From a virus, in the IMG/VR virus record IMGVR_UViG_3300005933_000010, positions 1 to 63,824 of that record: a DNA stretch of 63,824 bases; one strand, given 5' to 3'. The translations under genes were made by a program, and so were the position numbers. Below the pieces are notes generated by a model that saw nothing but the letters and a program-made list of their open reading frames with translations, was not told the DNA's origin and did not search any database. Shown here in pieces: positions 29,001 to 37,358 of this stretch (position 1 is the first letter of the stretch; each line of letters starts with the position of its first letter).

Positions 29001-32000
29001 TTTTCTGCGCTAAAGTTTGAAGCTTTCCCTAGATTCTCTACCCTCTTTGCTGCTTCATCAGATTTTTTCTTAAAGTGCAGGAACACAGCGATAAGTCCTG
29101 CCACAGCTAGACCAGCTGCGACAAAAGCCATTTTCATAGGACCTCCAACGAAAGCGCTGATTCCTGCAAGCCCCTTCTTCAATACTCCTCCACCTGCGAC
29201 AGCGACCGTGGCTGCAGCTTCTGAGGCTGCTCTTTTTCTGTTGGCTACGGAAAGCAAGAAACTTTCTTTTGTAAGCATCTGAGTTATCTGGATTAAGGCA
29301 AAGAAGACTCCTGACAACTGGAAGACCTTCTGAGATACCTCTCCAAGCTTTCCACCTGCCATCATTCCTGCACCTGCAAGAGAGGTAAGAGCAAACATTC
29401 CTCCGCTTAGGGCACCTGACATCTTCTGAAGTCTTGCAGTGCTGTTTTTTGTAGCTGCGCTTTGGGCTTGGGTCGCTACAACGGATTGCCTTTGTGCAAC
29501 CGCAGCTCTCGCTGCATCTCCAGACGTGTTTTGCTGAGGAGCTGAGGACCTTCTTTTGCCTGCTGGCTTCTGACTTGCAGCATCTACGATTCCAGACTGC
29601 CTCTGCTGGCTAGCACTTGAGGATCTCCTAGACCCAGACTTTACTCCCTGGTTGTAAGCTTTAGCGTCATCGGATCCATCTTTGGCAGCGAGCCTGTGTG
29701 GGCTCTTCCGATCTCTGTTCTGCATATACTGGTCTTGAGACTTGTTGCTTTGGACTCCCTTGTTATAGGCTTTTGTGTCTTCAGCTCCCTTTTTGATAAG
29801 GGCAGACTGGCTATTTGCTGGTGAAGACATCTGCTTATATCCTGTGTAGGACCTTTGTCCAGCTAGAGCTGTCGTTGAGCTACTTACCCTAGAAGCAGCT
29901 GTGATCTCTCTTTTCTCCTGAGCAGATCTAGCAGCGTGAGCCCTATCAGCATCAGCCTTGTGCAGTTTGCCTTGAACGGCTCCATTTGAATCAACGAGAG
30001 TGACACCATTACCTCGAAGAGAAGTTTTTCCAGACCTAATGTTTTCCGCATTCATCTTTGATGATATTGCTGACCTAGTAGCTACTTGGGCTTTTTGTCT
30101 TTCTCTCAGAGCACTGCCTGCAGTTCCCGTATTCCCTGACTTAGACTCTGCTTTTCTGATTACGATGTCTGCAGCTTTTGCTAGCTCGGCGTCAGATACT
30201 AAACCGTCTACAGAGAGCTCGTGGGCTAATTTTCCTATTTCGTCATCAAGCTGTTGCATGGTAGCTACCATATCCGAAGACATAGATTCCCTGGGTCCTA
30301 GGGCTCCCGTCTGTCGCATGCCAGCTTCTCCTGCAGCGGTGAGGCCACCTTTTCTTGAAGAATACTCTTTTAAGAACTGATCCTTATTCTGCCCAGTCCT
30401 AAGTGCTATGTTTTGCTCTCTGGACATTTCTCTGGTTAGACCAGAAAGACCCATAGATCCGTCTGCATTTTTTGTAGGCAGGGTAAGGTGAGCTCTCTGT
30501 ACCTCGTTTGGGCCACCTTTTGGAGACAGGCCTCTGGCTCTGACCTCTGCTTTAAGGGCTGCTGCGGTTAATTTTGATTGGGCCTCTAGCTTATCCATAA
30601 CAGAGGTCAGGGAGTCGAGGGATGTCCCTGCATCGGCGAGACCTTGTATTCTGGACTGCATGGCTCCTGAACTTCTTCCATCTGGGACACCATACTCTTT
30701 GCCTCCGACGTTGACCTTACCTCCGAGAATTCCGCCTTTAGCAAATCCTGGGATTCCTCCTGAAATAAGCTTAGCAAAAAATCCTGGATTCTTGCTTACT
30801 ACCTTGGCTGGTATGATAGCTTCTCCATTAGAGACCTGCGCCAAGATAGAGTCTGAAGTCCCTGTTCCCTCACCTGAGATTATTCCACCAGAAGCGTATC
30901 CTTTGACCGCACCTTTTCCGATGGATGTTGGCATGGGACGAACTGCTGTTAGTCTTGATGCAGCGAGAGCTGCTTTTTCGTATGCTGCTGTCAATAGGGA
31001 TACAGCTGTAGTCTCGGATGTGAACTGCTGAGTTAGCCTCATGTGTGACTGCTCAAGAGATGCTGATGCTGCGTTGGCTATCAGTTGCTCCTGTGTAAGG
31101 TACTGAGTTTGGCTTCCCAGTACGCTGGTGTCCTGAGCTGTTCTTAGGAACATAGTTCTTAGAGCTGCAAAACCTTTAAGAATGTTTGCTGCGCCGTTAG
31201 CAAGAAGACCAAACGTCATCAGAGCTACGGGGGCTATTAGTCCCAGGACAGCTGTTAAGACTACGACAAAGTTCTTTGCTCCGTCACCCATCTTATCGAA
31301 TTGGCTAAGAAGTTTAGTAGCAAACTGAATAATAGGTGTGGCTGCTTTGATGAATTGCTCTCCAATAGGAGCAATGGCAATCCTCAAGTCCTCAAAAGCC
31401 TTCTTGAATGCGAAGGTGGTTGACTCTGAAACAGCTCCAAGCTCTTTGGAAGATAGGTTTGCAAGCTCTTGAGTTGAAGCTCTAGTTAAATCTAGAACCC
31501 TTGCTGCCTGGCTACCCTCTTTTGTTATGTTCTGGAATAGGGTTGAGATTCTTGCGAACTGAAACTTTCCAAAAAGTTCTTCAATAGCTCTCGATCTTTG
31601 CAAAGGCTGCAATTCATCTAGCGCAAAAGCAAGCTCTGTTACGGTTGTCTTTATGTCTCCTGCGTTGCCCTCAACAATACCATTAATGTTAATTCCCAGA
31701 CCCTTCATCATTTCTGATGCTTTCATGGTTGGGTTAATTATTCTGGCAAGACCCGACTTTAGAGCGTTAGCTCCTTCTGAGGCATTGATGCCACCTTCTT
31801 TCATGGCGGTCAAGAAGTAGGCTAGGTCTTCTACGCTTCCACCAAGTTGTTGGATAACTGGACCAGCTTTTGGAATAGCTATGGTTAAGTCTTCAATGGC
31901 CGTCACTGTCTGGTTCTCTACAGCGTTAAGAAAGTCTATCTTTCCTGCTAAGTCTTCTGCCGAGATTCCGAAAGCGTTTGTTACAGAGATCGTAGCCTCT

Positions 32001-32896
32001 AGGGCTTTTGCTTGATCCACAGATCCCAGCACGGACAGCCTTGTAGCTTCTGATACTTGGGCCATTAGGTCTGCCCCTGTCTTACCCATGGCAGCTACGT
32101 CTGAGGCTAGTGCCAGGGTTGATTCTAGGGATACTCCATACTGGGTAAACTCTGAGGCCAACTCTTTAAGCTGGTCAATCATGGCGTTGGCTTCTTCTGG
32201 TGGGGTGAAGAGCTCTCCGTATACACGCCTAAATCTAATAGCTTCTTCTTCGACCTTCATGAATGTTTTACCAGCCATGGATCCGAAGATTGCTAGAGGA
32301 ATAGTAAAACCAACCATAAGCTGTCTACCAGCCCACTGAGTATTCTTTCCGAAGTTCAGTAGGTTGGTAGACCCCTGCCTAAGCAGTTGGTTAAAGATTT
32401 GTTGCTTCTGGGCTGCTATAGCTGTTTTAGTGGCGAGATTGTTCATGTCCAGACTCAAAGGTCTGACTGCTATAGATTGTAGTGCCCCATTAGCGTCTCG
32501 ACCCATGGCAACGTATTGGGTCTGCAGGGTTTTTACACGTTCTCGTGCTACCTTGTTTATGGTGTTAAACTCACTAATGAATTTACGACCAAAGGTTTTA
32601 GATGCCCCACCAGCGTATCTAAAGTACTGCCCCATAGACAGCTTGTTTTTCTCAAGAGCATTCGTGAAGTTCTCTGTGGTGGAATGCACTCTTTGCATAC
32701 TGGCATTAAACTTACCAGATGAGTTTATGTCGGATATTAAGTTACGTTGTAGGTTCTGTTGGCTAGCAGTGTTGACTGCCGACCCCTTTGCAAGCTGCCG
32801 ATGAAAGGTTGATATTTGAGACTGAAGTTGCTTAATCGATGCAAGAGCTGCCGTTGTATCTATGTTTACGCCGAATTTAGCTTCGAAATCAGCCAT
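26039..32896 (-). CDS. Tape measure protein
   Basis: 2285 residues, the longest gene. Residues about 220-500 form the TP901-type core (ASEGANALKSGLARIINP, EELFGKFQFARISTLF). Hydrophobic segments include FVVVLTAVLGLIAPVALMTFG and AFVAAGLAVAGLIAVFL. Coiled-coil regions are frequent, and a Ser/Gln/Arg-rich linker lies near residues 1000-1120. Two related 'VSNGEAIIPAKVV' and 'LTPGEFVMRKSAV' motifs occur. By the usual rule of about 0.15 nm per residue, the tail would be about 340 nm. GAGGTG precedes the ATG. Confidence 0.95.
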   Translation of the reverse strand: MADFEAKFGVNIDTTAALASIKQLQSQISTFHRQLAKGSAVNTASQQNLQRNLISDINSSGKFNASMQRVHSTTENFTNALEKNKLSMGQYFRYAGGASKTFGRKFISEFNTINKVARERVKTLQTQYVAMGRDANGALQSIAVRPLSLDMNNLATKTAIAAQKQQIFNQLLRQGSTNLLNFGKNTQWAGRQLMVGFTIPLAIFGSMAGKTFMKVEEEAIRFRRVYGELFTPPEEANAMIDQLKELASEFTQYGVSLESTLALASDVAAMGKTGADLMAQVSEATRLSVLGSVDQAKALEATISVTNAFGISAEDLAGKIDFLNAVENQTVTAIEDLTIAIPKAGPVIQQLGGSVEDLAYFLTAMKEGGINASEGANALKSGLARIINPTMKASEMMKGLGININGIVEGNAGDIKTTVTELAFALDELQPLQRSRAIEELFGKFQFARISTLFQNITKEGSQAARVLDLTRASTQELANLSSKELGAVSESTTFAFKKAFEDLRIAIAPIGEQFIKAATPIIQFATKLLSQFDKMGDGAKNFVVVLTAVLGLIAPVALMTFGLLANGAANILKGFAALRTMFLRTAQDTSVLGSQTQYLTQEQLIANAASASLEQSHMRLTQQFTSETTAVSLLTAAYEKAALAASRLTAVRPMPTSIGKGAVKGYASGGIISGEGTGTSDSILAQVSNGEAIIPAKVVSKNPGFFAKLISGGIPGFAKGGILGGKVNVGGKEYGVPDGRSSGAMQSRIQGLADAGTSLDSLTSVMDKLEAQSKLTAAALKAEVRARGLSPKGGPNEVQRAHLTLPTKNADGSMGLSGLTREMSREQNIALRTGQNKDQFLKEYSSRKGGLTAAGEAGMRQTGALGPRESMSSDMVATMQQLDDEIGKLAHELSVDGLVSDAELAKAADIVIRKAESKSGNTGTAGSALRERQKAQVATRSAISSKMNAENIRSGKTSLRGNGVTLVDSNGAVQGKLHKADADRAHAARSAQEKREITAASRVSSSTTALAGQRSYTGYKQMSSPANSQSALIKKGAEDTKAYNKGVQSNKSQDQYMQNRDRKSPHRLAAKDGSDDAKAYNQGVKSGSRRSSSASQQRQSGIVDAASQKPAGKRRSSAPQQNTSGDAARAAVAQRQSVVATQAQSAATKNSTARLQKMSGALSGGMFALTSLAGAGMMAGGKLGEVSQKVFQLSGVFFALIQITQMLTKESFLLSVANRKRAASEAAATVAVAGGGVLKKGLAGISAFVGGPMKMAFVAAGLAVAGLIAVFLHFKKKSDEAAKRVENLGKASNFSAEKLQALGTLFGKDIKTSSSGQVGGLNGGSAEMQSQVEEMSQSDSLKEQFKDELAGLSSASKEEGKKIMRALANSLAASGLESEDAELVLRSIAMAAGKGNIGLDFSDIDITLPTIIDDSSFDTEAINKAFAESENAIIKNGGSYSKATSDKDRALLAYNATVEGITKTIPTLASNLGALRTEFVNGGISASAASYETDKLLGSLEEIPPAAAALILPDLAKALGIENSELFENITNVTGALTALKMLSMGISVSPDMIALMGATGADPEEQSKINRAQNDFIKGFKEKMELDKKNRDLIASALDEQKVLEAAQANFTDLEQEIENLKDKNLAYDVLKETSLGAAGAAMVLGNALLYEAYGHALAADAANQNTDAVDALILKIAEYTAAENYIPDQGSGGSGEKTASQKAIEGLKEERSQIKNSLKAYGLLRKAGMDISAASDAASDSTLALALSTTKVGSKKYKEILSLVKELDAVSKKNALRELLGERSEQIQMQSQFLKIVPILSKMGVEAQDIVDILGNADLAKAFIADLKDGKLDAAALKNYLKQIEMMKSLEIQVTLTTPEGQAAAVSEAFSNISEWFATKKAAIDIQFRPRFDAAGKIIKEAEEAIESYTDKVSENEYQLSGIERSEDAINEKYEARIKSLEAIQNVNKLIQSQEKASLNVADALSRGDIAAAAQAVQEARSQAAADQADTMKANIDTAKERELASITSTSGQTRVELEKQIAGWKQEIERIEHDTLVPAQRSLNIAEKARDAQLETLTYLGRTETQWGDIENATNLARVEAESYMEAIKKALALLPGLTGGKVDLGMGPVDKGNSNDSETAELNRLIQITRDRVRSGNFEDAAMGKRLESINIERIKKVRGLTGDQNTMGGRGYAMGGVVRGYSMGGMVPKYFASGGFAMGSDTVPAMLTPGEFVMRKSAVKSFGVDKMKSMNNGTSSADSVYNYSLNVNVKSDANPDQIASAVMQKIKSIDSQRIRGGRS

Positions 32897-32919
32897 TCAC
32901 TAGCACCTCGTGTTAAGTA

Positions 32920-33234
32920 TTATGTTGCAAGAACATTGGCATCATCTAGGACTATGCCTGATGCTGCTTCTACCACCTTGTAAACAGTTGGAAGATCTAG
33001 GTTCTCTTCAAGAGCCTTTAGATCATCCGCTATTTCTGGCTTGTACTGACGCATTGCAATCTGCACACACTCCATAAGAATGTCCATTGACTTGTCATTG
33101 TCTGTAGCAACCTCAGAAATTTCTCCAAACTTCTTCAAAAATGAGCGTAGCAGTGAAACCTTTAGGGGACGAACAGTTAGCTTAGTTCCATCCATTAGTT
33201 CGATCTCGGTTTGCCCGATAGTTGTTGTAGCCAT
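32920..33234 (-). CDS. Tail assembly chaperone, short paralogue
   Basis: 104 residues. It shares with the upstream protein the pattern PLK-x3-LR-x-F...L-x-EC-x2-I-x-MRQY-x-P-x-I...D(L/V)-x-T-(V/L)YE/K, so the two are paralogues. It occupies the usual tail-chaperone slot between tail tube and tape measure, where it would coat the tape measure during assembly. GAGAGGT lies about 8 nt before the ATG. It is a separate gene, not a frameshift product. Confidence 0.75.
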   Translation of the reverse strand: MATTTIGQTEIELMDGTKLTVRPLKVSLLRSFLKKFGEISEVATDNDKSMDILMECVQIAMRQYKPEIADDLKALEENLDLPTVYKVVEAASGIVLDDANVLAT

Positions 33235-33251
33235 TTGTGTTTACCTCTCCA

Positions 33252-33282
33252 TAGACCTTTATTGGTCTACACAATTATAGCA
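33252..33282 (-). promoter_or_regulatory. Extended -10 promoter and leader hairpin for the short tail chaperone
   Basis: TGCTATAAT at 33282-33274, then a 6-bp inverted repeat TAGACC/GGTCTA (33269-33264 and 33257-33252, loop AATAAA) in the leader before GAGAGGT. No T-tract follows, so the hairpin is more likely an mRNA stabiliser or translational element than a terminator. Confidence 0.45.
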
Positions 33283-33297
33283 TAGTTAGGGGACGGA

Positions 33298-33990
33298 TTA
33301 TCCGATCTTCTCATACGACAGGCCCATACCTATACCAAAACCAGCCTTTGCAGCGTTGTTTCCCTGTAAGGCTACAATATCGTCAGGGTCTGAGGTCTTT
33401 CCACGTGAGAATACTCTGGCCTTCATCTCTTCCCATGCGTTAGCTTCTTTCTTACCCGTCTGCTCATCCAGGTCAACACCCTGCATAGCTGCCAAGAACT
33501 TCTTCTCTGCGTAGTCAAGCTCTCTCTTCATCTCTATGGTCTTACTTAGTTCTGGCAAGGAGATAGAACTCTCCAACTCCGCATAGTCTTTCCAAATTCC
33601 CAGAAGAAAAGCTTCTGCCTCTAGACTGGCAAGGTCAAAAGTTTCCCAGCTTGCTTCTGACTCTTTAGCCTGATCAGATATTGGCTCAGGCTTTTCTGTA
33701 CTCAGACTGATGTCTGCTGCGTAATTGAGTATTTCGTAAAGAGTTTGAACATCAAAGTTGTCCTCGACTTCTTCGGATGTCTTTATTGAGGGGTAGTACT
33801 GTCTCATAGATATTCTTATGCACTCTATGAGATGCTTAAGAGCTACATCATCGTTAGAACCCTTAGAAGTCCTTACCTCTGCGAACTCAACCATGAAGTC
33901 ACGGAGAAACTTTATTTTAAGTGGGGTTACGTAAATCTCTAGCCCGTCTACTGTGTAGACGTATCCTGAATTATATACTCTAGTTGCCAT
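33298..33990 (-). CDS. Tail assembly chaperone, long paralogue
   Basis: 230 residues. Residues 1-100 are paralogous to the short chaperone; residues 100-230 form a charged helical extension (LSKTIEMKRELDYAEKKFLAAMQ). This long/short pair resembles the gpG/gpGT products that most siphoviruses make by frameshifting, here provided as two genes. The ATG at 33990 has TATAAT 6 nt before it and no ribosome site, so the transcript is probably leaderless. Confidence 0.75.
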   Translation of the reverse strand: MATRVYNSGYVYTVDGLEIYVTPLKIKFLRDFMVEFAEVRTSKGSNDDVALKHLIECIRISMRQYYPSIKTSEEVEDNFDVQTLYEILNYAADISLSTEKPEPISDQAKESEASWETFDLASLEAEAFLLGIWKDYAELESSISLPELSKTIEMKRELDYAEKKFLAAMQGVDLDEQTGKKEANAWEEMKARVFSRGKTSDPDDIVALQGNNAAKAGFGIGMGLSYEKIG

Positions 33991-33996
33991 GCTTCT

Positions 33997-34005
33997 ATTA
34001 TAGCA
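33997..34005 (-). promoter_or_regulatory. Extended -10 element giving a probable leaderless transcript
   Basis: TGCTATAAT with 6 nt to the ATG at 33990. It begins inside the T-rich tail of the terminator at 34001-34036, so the two signals are fused. Confidence 0.6.
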
Positions 34006-34036
34006 AAAGAAAACCCCCTAGCATTACACTAGGGGG
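34001..34036 (-). terminator. Rho-independent terminator after the major tail protein gene
   Basis: Minus strand: a perfect 8-bp stem CCCCCTAG/CTAGGGGG (34036-34029 and 34021-34014) with loop TGTAATG, followed by TTTTCTTTTGC. It lies 26 bp after the major tail protein stop. Confidence 0.88.
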
Positions 34037-34061
34037 AAATCTAACTAATCTTTTGGTCTGC

Positions 34062-34709
34062 TTACGCAGGCATTGCTAGTGTGCGGTCAACGATCTTTCC
34101 GTATGATGCAGCGTTGTTTGGTAGCAAGCGGAAGCTTACCTCAAACATTGTTGCTTCGTCACGCTTAGCTGATACTGTAACGCTCTCGATTGAGAGTGCA
34201 CGGTATGCAACATAGACTCGCTCAATTGCTGAACCAGCAGCACAGTCTCCTGTACCTGGACCAACAGCAACCAAACCACGCTCTACTGGACACTCACCGA
34301 TGTCACCTGCGGACAGGTTTAGGGTGCTTAGTGTGGAAGATGTTCCACCTGTGCCGACTACGTCGACTAGGTCGTCATCCTGTCCAGCTACTGCAAACAG
34401 TAGGTTCTCTAGTGTTGCCTCTGCAAACGATGTATTCAGGTTAACCTGCATACCCTGCTTGTAAAGTTTTGCAACGTCTAGTACCTGGTCAACGCTTACT
34501 TCTCCGAAGTCTGGCTGGAACTGTAGCTCCAGTCCGTTGCTGGTGTAACCAACATTTCGGAAGTCAGCATCTGCCTCAAGCGTATCCTTTAGGGATTCGT
34601 TATCAACGTAGGCTGGCATGGCTGCGTCATTCAACTCGCCAAGTTCGTATGTAAATAGAGCTGCTGCACCAACAATGATGTTTGCACTCGTACCACGTGT
34701 ATATGCCAT
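34062..34709 (-). CDS. Major tail (tube) protein
   Basis: 215 residues, beta-rich, in the correct slot between neck proteins and tail chaperones. It is flanked by its own promoter and a strong terminator, as expected for the most abundant tail subunit. Segments such as LELQFQPDFGEVSVDQVLD and KRDEATMFEVSFRLLP fit the tail-tube fold. GAGGTGAAAG precedes the ATG. Assignment rests on size, composition, position and regulation. Confidence 0.8.
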   Translation of the reverse strand: MAYTRGTSANIIVGAAALFTYELGELNDAAMPAYVDNESLKDTLEADADFRNVGYTSNGLELQFQPDFGEVSVDQVLDVAKLYKQGMQVNLNTSFAEATLENLLFAVAGQDDDLVDVVGTGGTSSTLSTLNLSAGDIGECPVERGLVAVGPGTGDCAAGSAIERVYVAYRALSIESVTVSAKRDEATMFEVSFRLLPNNAASYGKIVDRTLAMPA

Positions 34710-34766
34710 ATTTCTTTCACCTCTTTTTCTTAATAGATAGAAAGGGCGTTTGTTTCCTCAATTACA

Positions 34767-34775
34767 ATTATACCA
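34767..34775 (-). promoter_or_regulatory. Extended -10 promoter for the major tail protein
   Basis: TGGTATAAT, 57 nt before the ATG at 34709, producing a leader of about 50 nt with GAGGTG. There is no TTGACA upstream. Confidence 0.6.
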
Positions 34776-34780
34776 GAGGT

Positions 34781-35338
34781 TTATGAAGAACTACTCTTAT
34801 GCCAGTCATAGTCAATAATTATTTTATTACCTGCAAAGGTTCTGGCTGTGCCAAAATCAACAATATCTCTGCTCTCTTCAAGCTGGTAAATTTTTATCTT
34901 GTGAAAGAATGGAAGGGGGAGTGGGGTTCCTGAATCATCGACTAGAGGTGATGCTGAAGACTGCTTTGCTTTTATCCAAGCATTAAGATCTTGAGCAGAC
35001 TCATCCTCATTGTCTAGAAGGTCTTGAACCTTTTGAGCTAGCTCGATCATGAACGGAATGGGATTTTCTCCAGTTGCATAGAAGTAATAAAGCAGCTGCT
35101 CTGACTTGATGTGTGGGAATGGGGACCTTCTCATTTTCATCATTCTATCGTAGACTGCGAACTGCCCACCACCATCTGGAAAGCTTGCTGTCAAGTCTTC
35201 TATAGCTGTAGGACTGGTGGGGAAAAAGGGCAGGTTAGTGTCACCCGTAAACCCGTTGAGGGGATTCTCAGAAAAGTAATCCGTAATCTTTTCTTTCATG
35301 TATCCATTAATAAAAGCTGGTGGATAAAAAATTGTCAT
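34781..35338 (-). CDS. Putative tail terminator / tail-completion protein
   Basis: 185 residues just before the tail-tube gene. Contains FPHIKSEQLLYYFYATGENPIPFMIELAQKV-type helix and a strand-rich C-terminus. Position (last neck protein before the tube) is where tail terminators usually lie. TAATG coupling with the upstream gene. Confidence 0.55.
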   Translation of the reverse strand: MTIFYPPAFINGYMKEKITDYFSENPLNGFTGDTNLPFFPTSPTAIEDLTASFPDGGGQFAVYDRMMKMRRSPFPHIKSEQLLYYFYATGENPIPFMIELAQKVQDLLDNEDESAQDLNAWIKAKQSSASPLVDDSGTPLPLPFFHKIKIYQLEESRDIVDFGTARTFAGNKIIIDYDWHKSSSS

Positions 35339-36015
35339 TATAGAGCTCCCTTTGATACGTTAACGATCCAGCGATAGCCTGTCTCAATACCTTTTGGCTT
35401 ACCTAGACTCTTGCCCGATCTCATGTTATTCTTAAACATGGTGCCATTGCTAAAGTGTTTTGCTATACCACTATTATACAGGAATGCTTGAGTAAAGTAT
35501 TGTCTCATAAACATGTCTAGCGTTCTTTCCAAAGATCCTTGGACTTCTACTCCACCTGGATTTTCTACTCTGATTTCTTTTTTTGTAAACACAGTCTCTC
35601 CATCCACGTCAAAAACTAGAACTTGAGATGAGACGGGCCTTATGGTAACAGGAATGCCCTCTTCCATGATTCTCGCCTTGTCATAAAATGGTACTTTCGA
35701 TCCAGCTTTTACTGATGAAGACTGGCTAAGTGATGACTTAAAAGAGAGTCCCAAGTTACTAACTGTATAGTTTATATCAAAGAGTCTGGCTTCTGGGCTG
35801 CCGTTCTTGTACCACTCATATACGTGGTGAAGAGACTCTGGATTTATCCTAGCACTTGAGTCCACGAACTCTTTCATTATCTCTGTGGCGTTCTCTCCTA
35901 GGTTCCTCAGGAACATGGTCTTTCCCTTTTGGGCACCCTCGAGAAAGCCTATGGAGTAGTCTATGATGTTATTCATCTCTCTGGCAAACTTTGCCGTGTT
36001 ATACGAGACCTTCAT
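35338..36015 (-). CDS. Neck / head-tail joining protein
   Basis: 225 residues. The N-terminal helical half (MNNIIDYSIGFLEGAQKGKTMFLRNLG) and the central strands (GIPVTIRPVSSQVLVFDVDGE) resemble the gp10-like neck or tail-completion family seen in actinophages. It is coupled by TAATG to the downstream gene and abuts the upstream one. Confidence 0.6.
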   Translation of the reverse strand: MKVSYNTAKFAREMNNIIDYSIGFLEGAQKGKTMFLRNLGENATEIMKEFVDSSARINPESLHHVYEWYKNGSPEARLFDINYTVSNLGLSFKSSLSQSSSVKAGSKVPFYDKARIMEEGIPVTIRPVSSQVLVFDVDGETVFTKKEIRVENPGGVEVQGSLERTLDMFMRQYFTQAFLYNSGIAKHFSNGTMFKNNMRSGKSLGKPKGIETGYRWIVNVSKGAL

Positions 36016-36465
36016 TTAAATATCTACTGACTGGTTCTCAGATCTTTTAAGCATAACCTTGTAATACTCTACGTTGCCGAAAGGTCCTAGGAATGGCTCT
36101 TGACCAGCTACCTCAAATATGGTTGACTTCCCTATCCTAATGCCTGCTGTCTCGATATAGATCTGATTCCCATTCTTGTCACAAAAATTACTAACTACGA
36201 TGTTTGTTATTGAAGTCTTTGCAAGCTTACTGGAGACTCTCAGGTCTGTCTTCGTTCTTCCCACGAGGGTAACTTCTTGGGTGATGTTTACGTTTGGCTT
36301 GACATCCTCGCTCATGGCAGATCCCTGGCTGTTCATGCTCACAGCAACTATCCTGTCGGCTATCCACTGTTTCTTAATGTTTCCGTAGGCCCCCTGCTCA
36401 ACTAAGGGGTAGAAAACTGTTGCCAATGTGGGGTACAAGAAATCTGGAGTCTCATTTACGGACAT
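36016..36465 (-). CDS. Putative head-tail stopper protein
   Basis: 149 residues, beta-rich (MLKRSENQSVDI C-terminus; AGIRIGKSTIFEVAGQEPFLGPFG). Order after the adaptor candidate and before the neck protein matches head-closure or stopper proteins. No diagnostic motif. Confidence 0.5.
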   Translation of the reverse strand: MSVNETPDFLYPTLATVFYPLVEQGAYGNIKKQWIADRIVAVSMNSQGSAMSEDVKPNVNITQEVTLVGRTKTDLRVSSKLAKTSITNIVVSNFCDKNGNQIYIETAGIRIGKSTIFEVAGQEPFLGPFGNVEYYKVMLKRSENQSVDI

Positions 36466-36466
36466 G

Positions 36467-37354
36467 CTACAGGACCCCTAGTCTAGTGATAGACTTGTAA
36501 TACTTTGAAAGTATTTTATCTACCATTATGTTTCCTGTTCCTTCGAATACTCGGTTATCAAACTTTATCTTAAACTGGTCAGTGCTGTAATCTGATATGT
36601 ACCTTTTGTAATAGTCCAACTTGCCACACGAAATATCCTCTACTAAAAGCTCGGTGGCTTTTACGATGTCTGATGGTACGTTTTTGTATCCTGCTGCCAA
36701 GATAACCTTATAGTCTGAATTCTTAACAAAGCCACTGTTGTAATATGTCATGTGGTTGGAGTCTGTAGCTGCTAGTGGGATCGTGATTACCGCACTTTCT
36801 AAACGATTTACGCTTCCAGCGTCATAAGTAGTTTCTATGACCGAGGTCTTATCTGCAGAGATTGCAAATGCTCTGGAGTATGAGGAGGGGGCAGAGGCAT
36901 CAAAGATAAGAACGTTGTTCTCGTACACCTGCAAAACTTTTCTTGACTCTACCCATATAGGCAAGTAGTCTGAACCCATTCCTATCATCTCTAGAACATG
37001 CTTTTTGTAATAGAATCCTTCTTTTATGATCGAGTCAATTATTGCTCTTGCGATCTCTTCGTTACCTGCATACTCTGCGATTGCTGATGCGGTGTCGGCT
37101 TTAGTCTTTGGGTTTACGTATGGTCTTGTAACTTCTACTTGGTGCTCTTCTTCATCTATCTGTAACAAAAACTCTGAGTCATAGTCTGAAGGTAGCGGAA
37201 TAGCAACTTTTGAATTTGCTGATGCTACTACTGTGACTGTTGATAAAGAGGAGTCCACCATATTAATAATAGACACCTCGTAGGAATCTCCTGCGACAGA
37301 GACATCTATCGATGCACTAATGGTGTTATATGGTGGAACCCTCAATATCTCCAT
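36467..37354 (-). CDS. Putative head-tail adaptor protein
   Basis: 295 residues. The N-terminal region is beta-rich; the middle is helical (TASAIAEYAGNEEIARAIIDSIIKEGFY), and further strands follow (VLQVYENNVLIFDAS). Larger than a minimal connector. Its position after the capsid genes suggests a head-tail adaptor contacting the portal. Confidence 0.5.
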   Translation of the reverse strand: MEILRVPPYNTISASIDVSVAGDSYEVSIINMVDSSLSTVTVVASANSKVAIPLPSDYDSEFLLQIDEEEHQVEVTRPYVNPKTKADTASAIAEYAGNEEIARAIIDSIIKEGFYYKKHVLEMIGMGSDYLPIWVESRKVLQVYENNVLIFDASAPSSYSRAFAISADKTSVIETTYDAGSVNRLESAVITIPLAATDSNHMTYYNSGFVKNSDYKVILAAGYKNVPSDIVKATELLVEDISCGKLDYYKRYISDYSTDQFKIKFDNRVFEGTGNIMVDKILSKYYKSITRLGVL

Positions 37355-37358
37355 GAGG

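Noticed and set aside
33252-33269. Terminator in the leader of the short tail chaperone
   Set aside because: The stem is only 6 bp with an A/T loop and no T-tract on either strand.
33298-33990. Programmed frameshift in the tail chaperone gene
   Set aside because: The long product is one continuous frame and the short one is a separate gene with its own start. No overlapping open frame that a shift would reach was found at the end of the short gene.
35335-35341. TATAAT at the junction of the two neck genes as a promoter
   Set aside because: It overlaps the stop and the ATG itself, so transcription would start inside the gene; it is explained by the TAATG junction.
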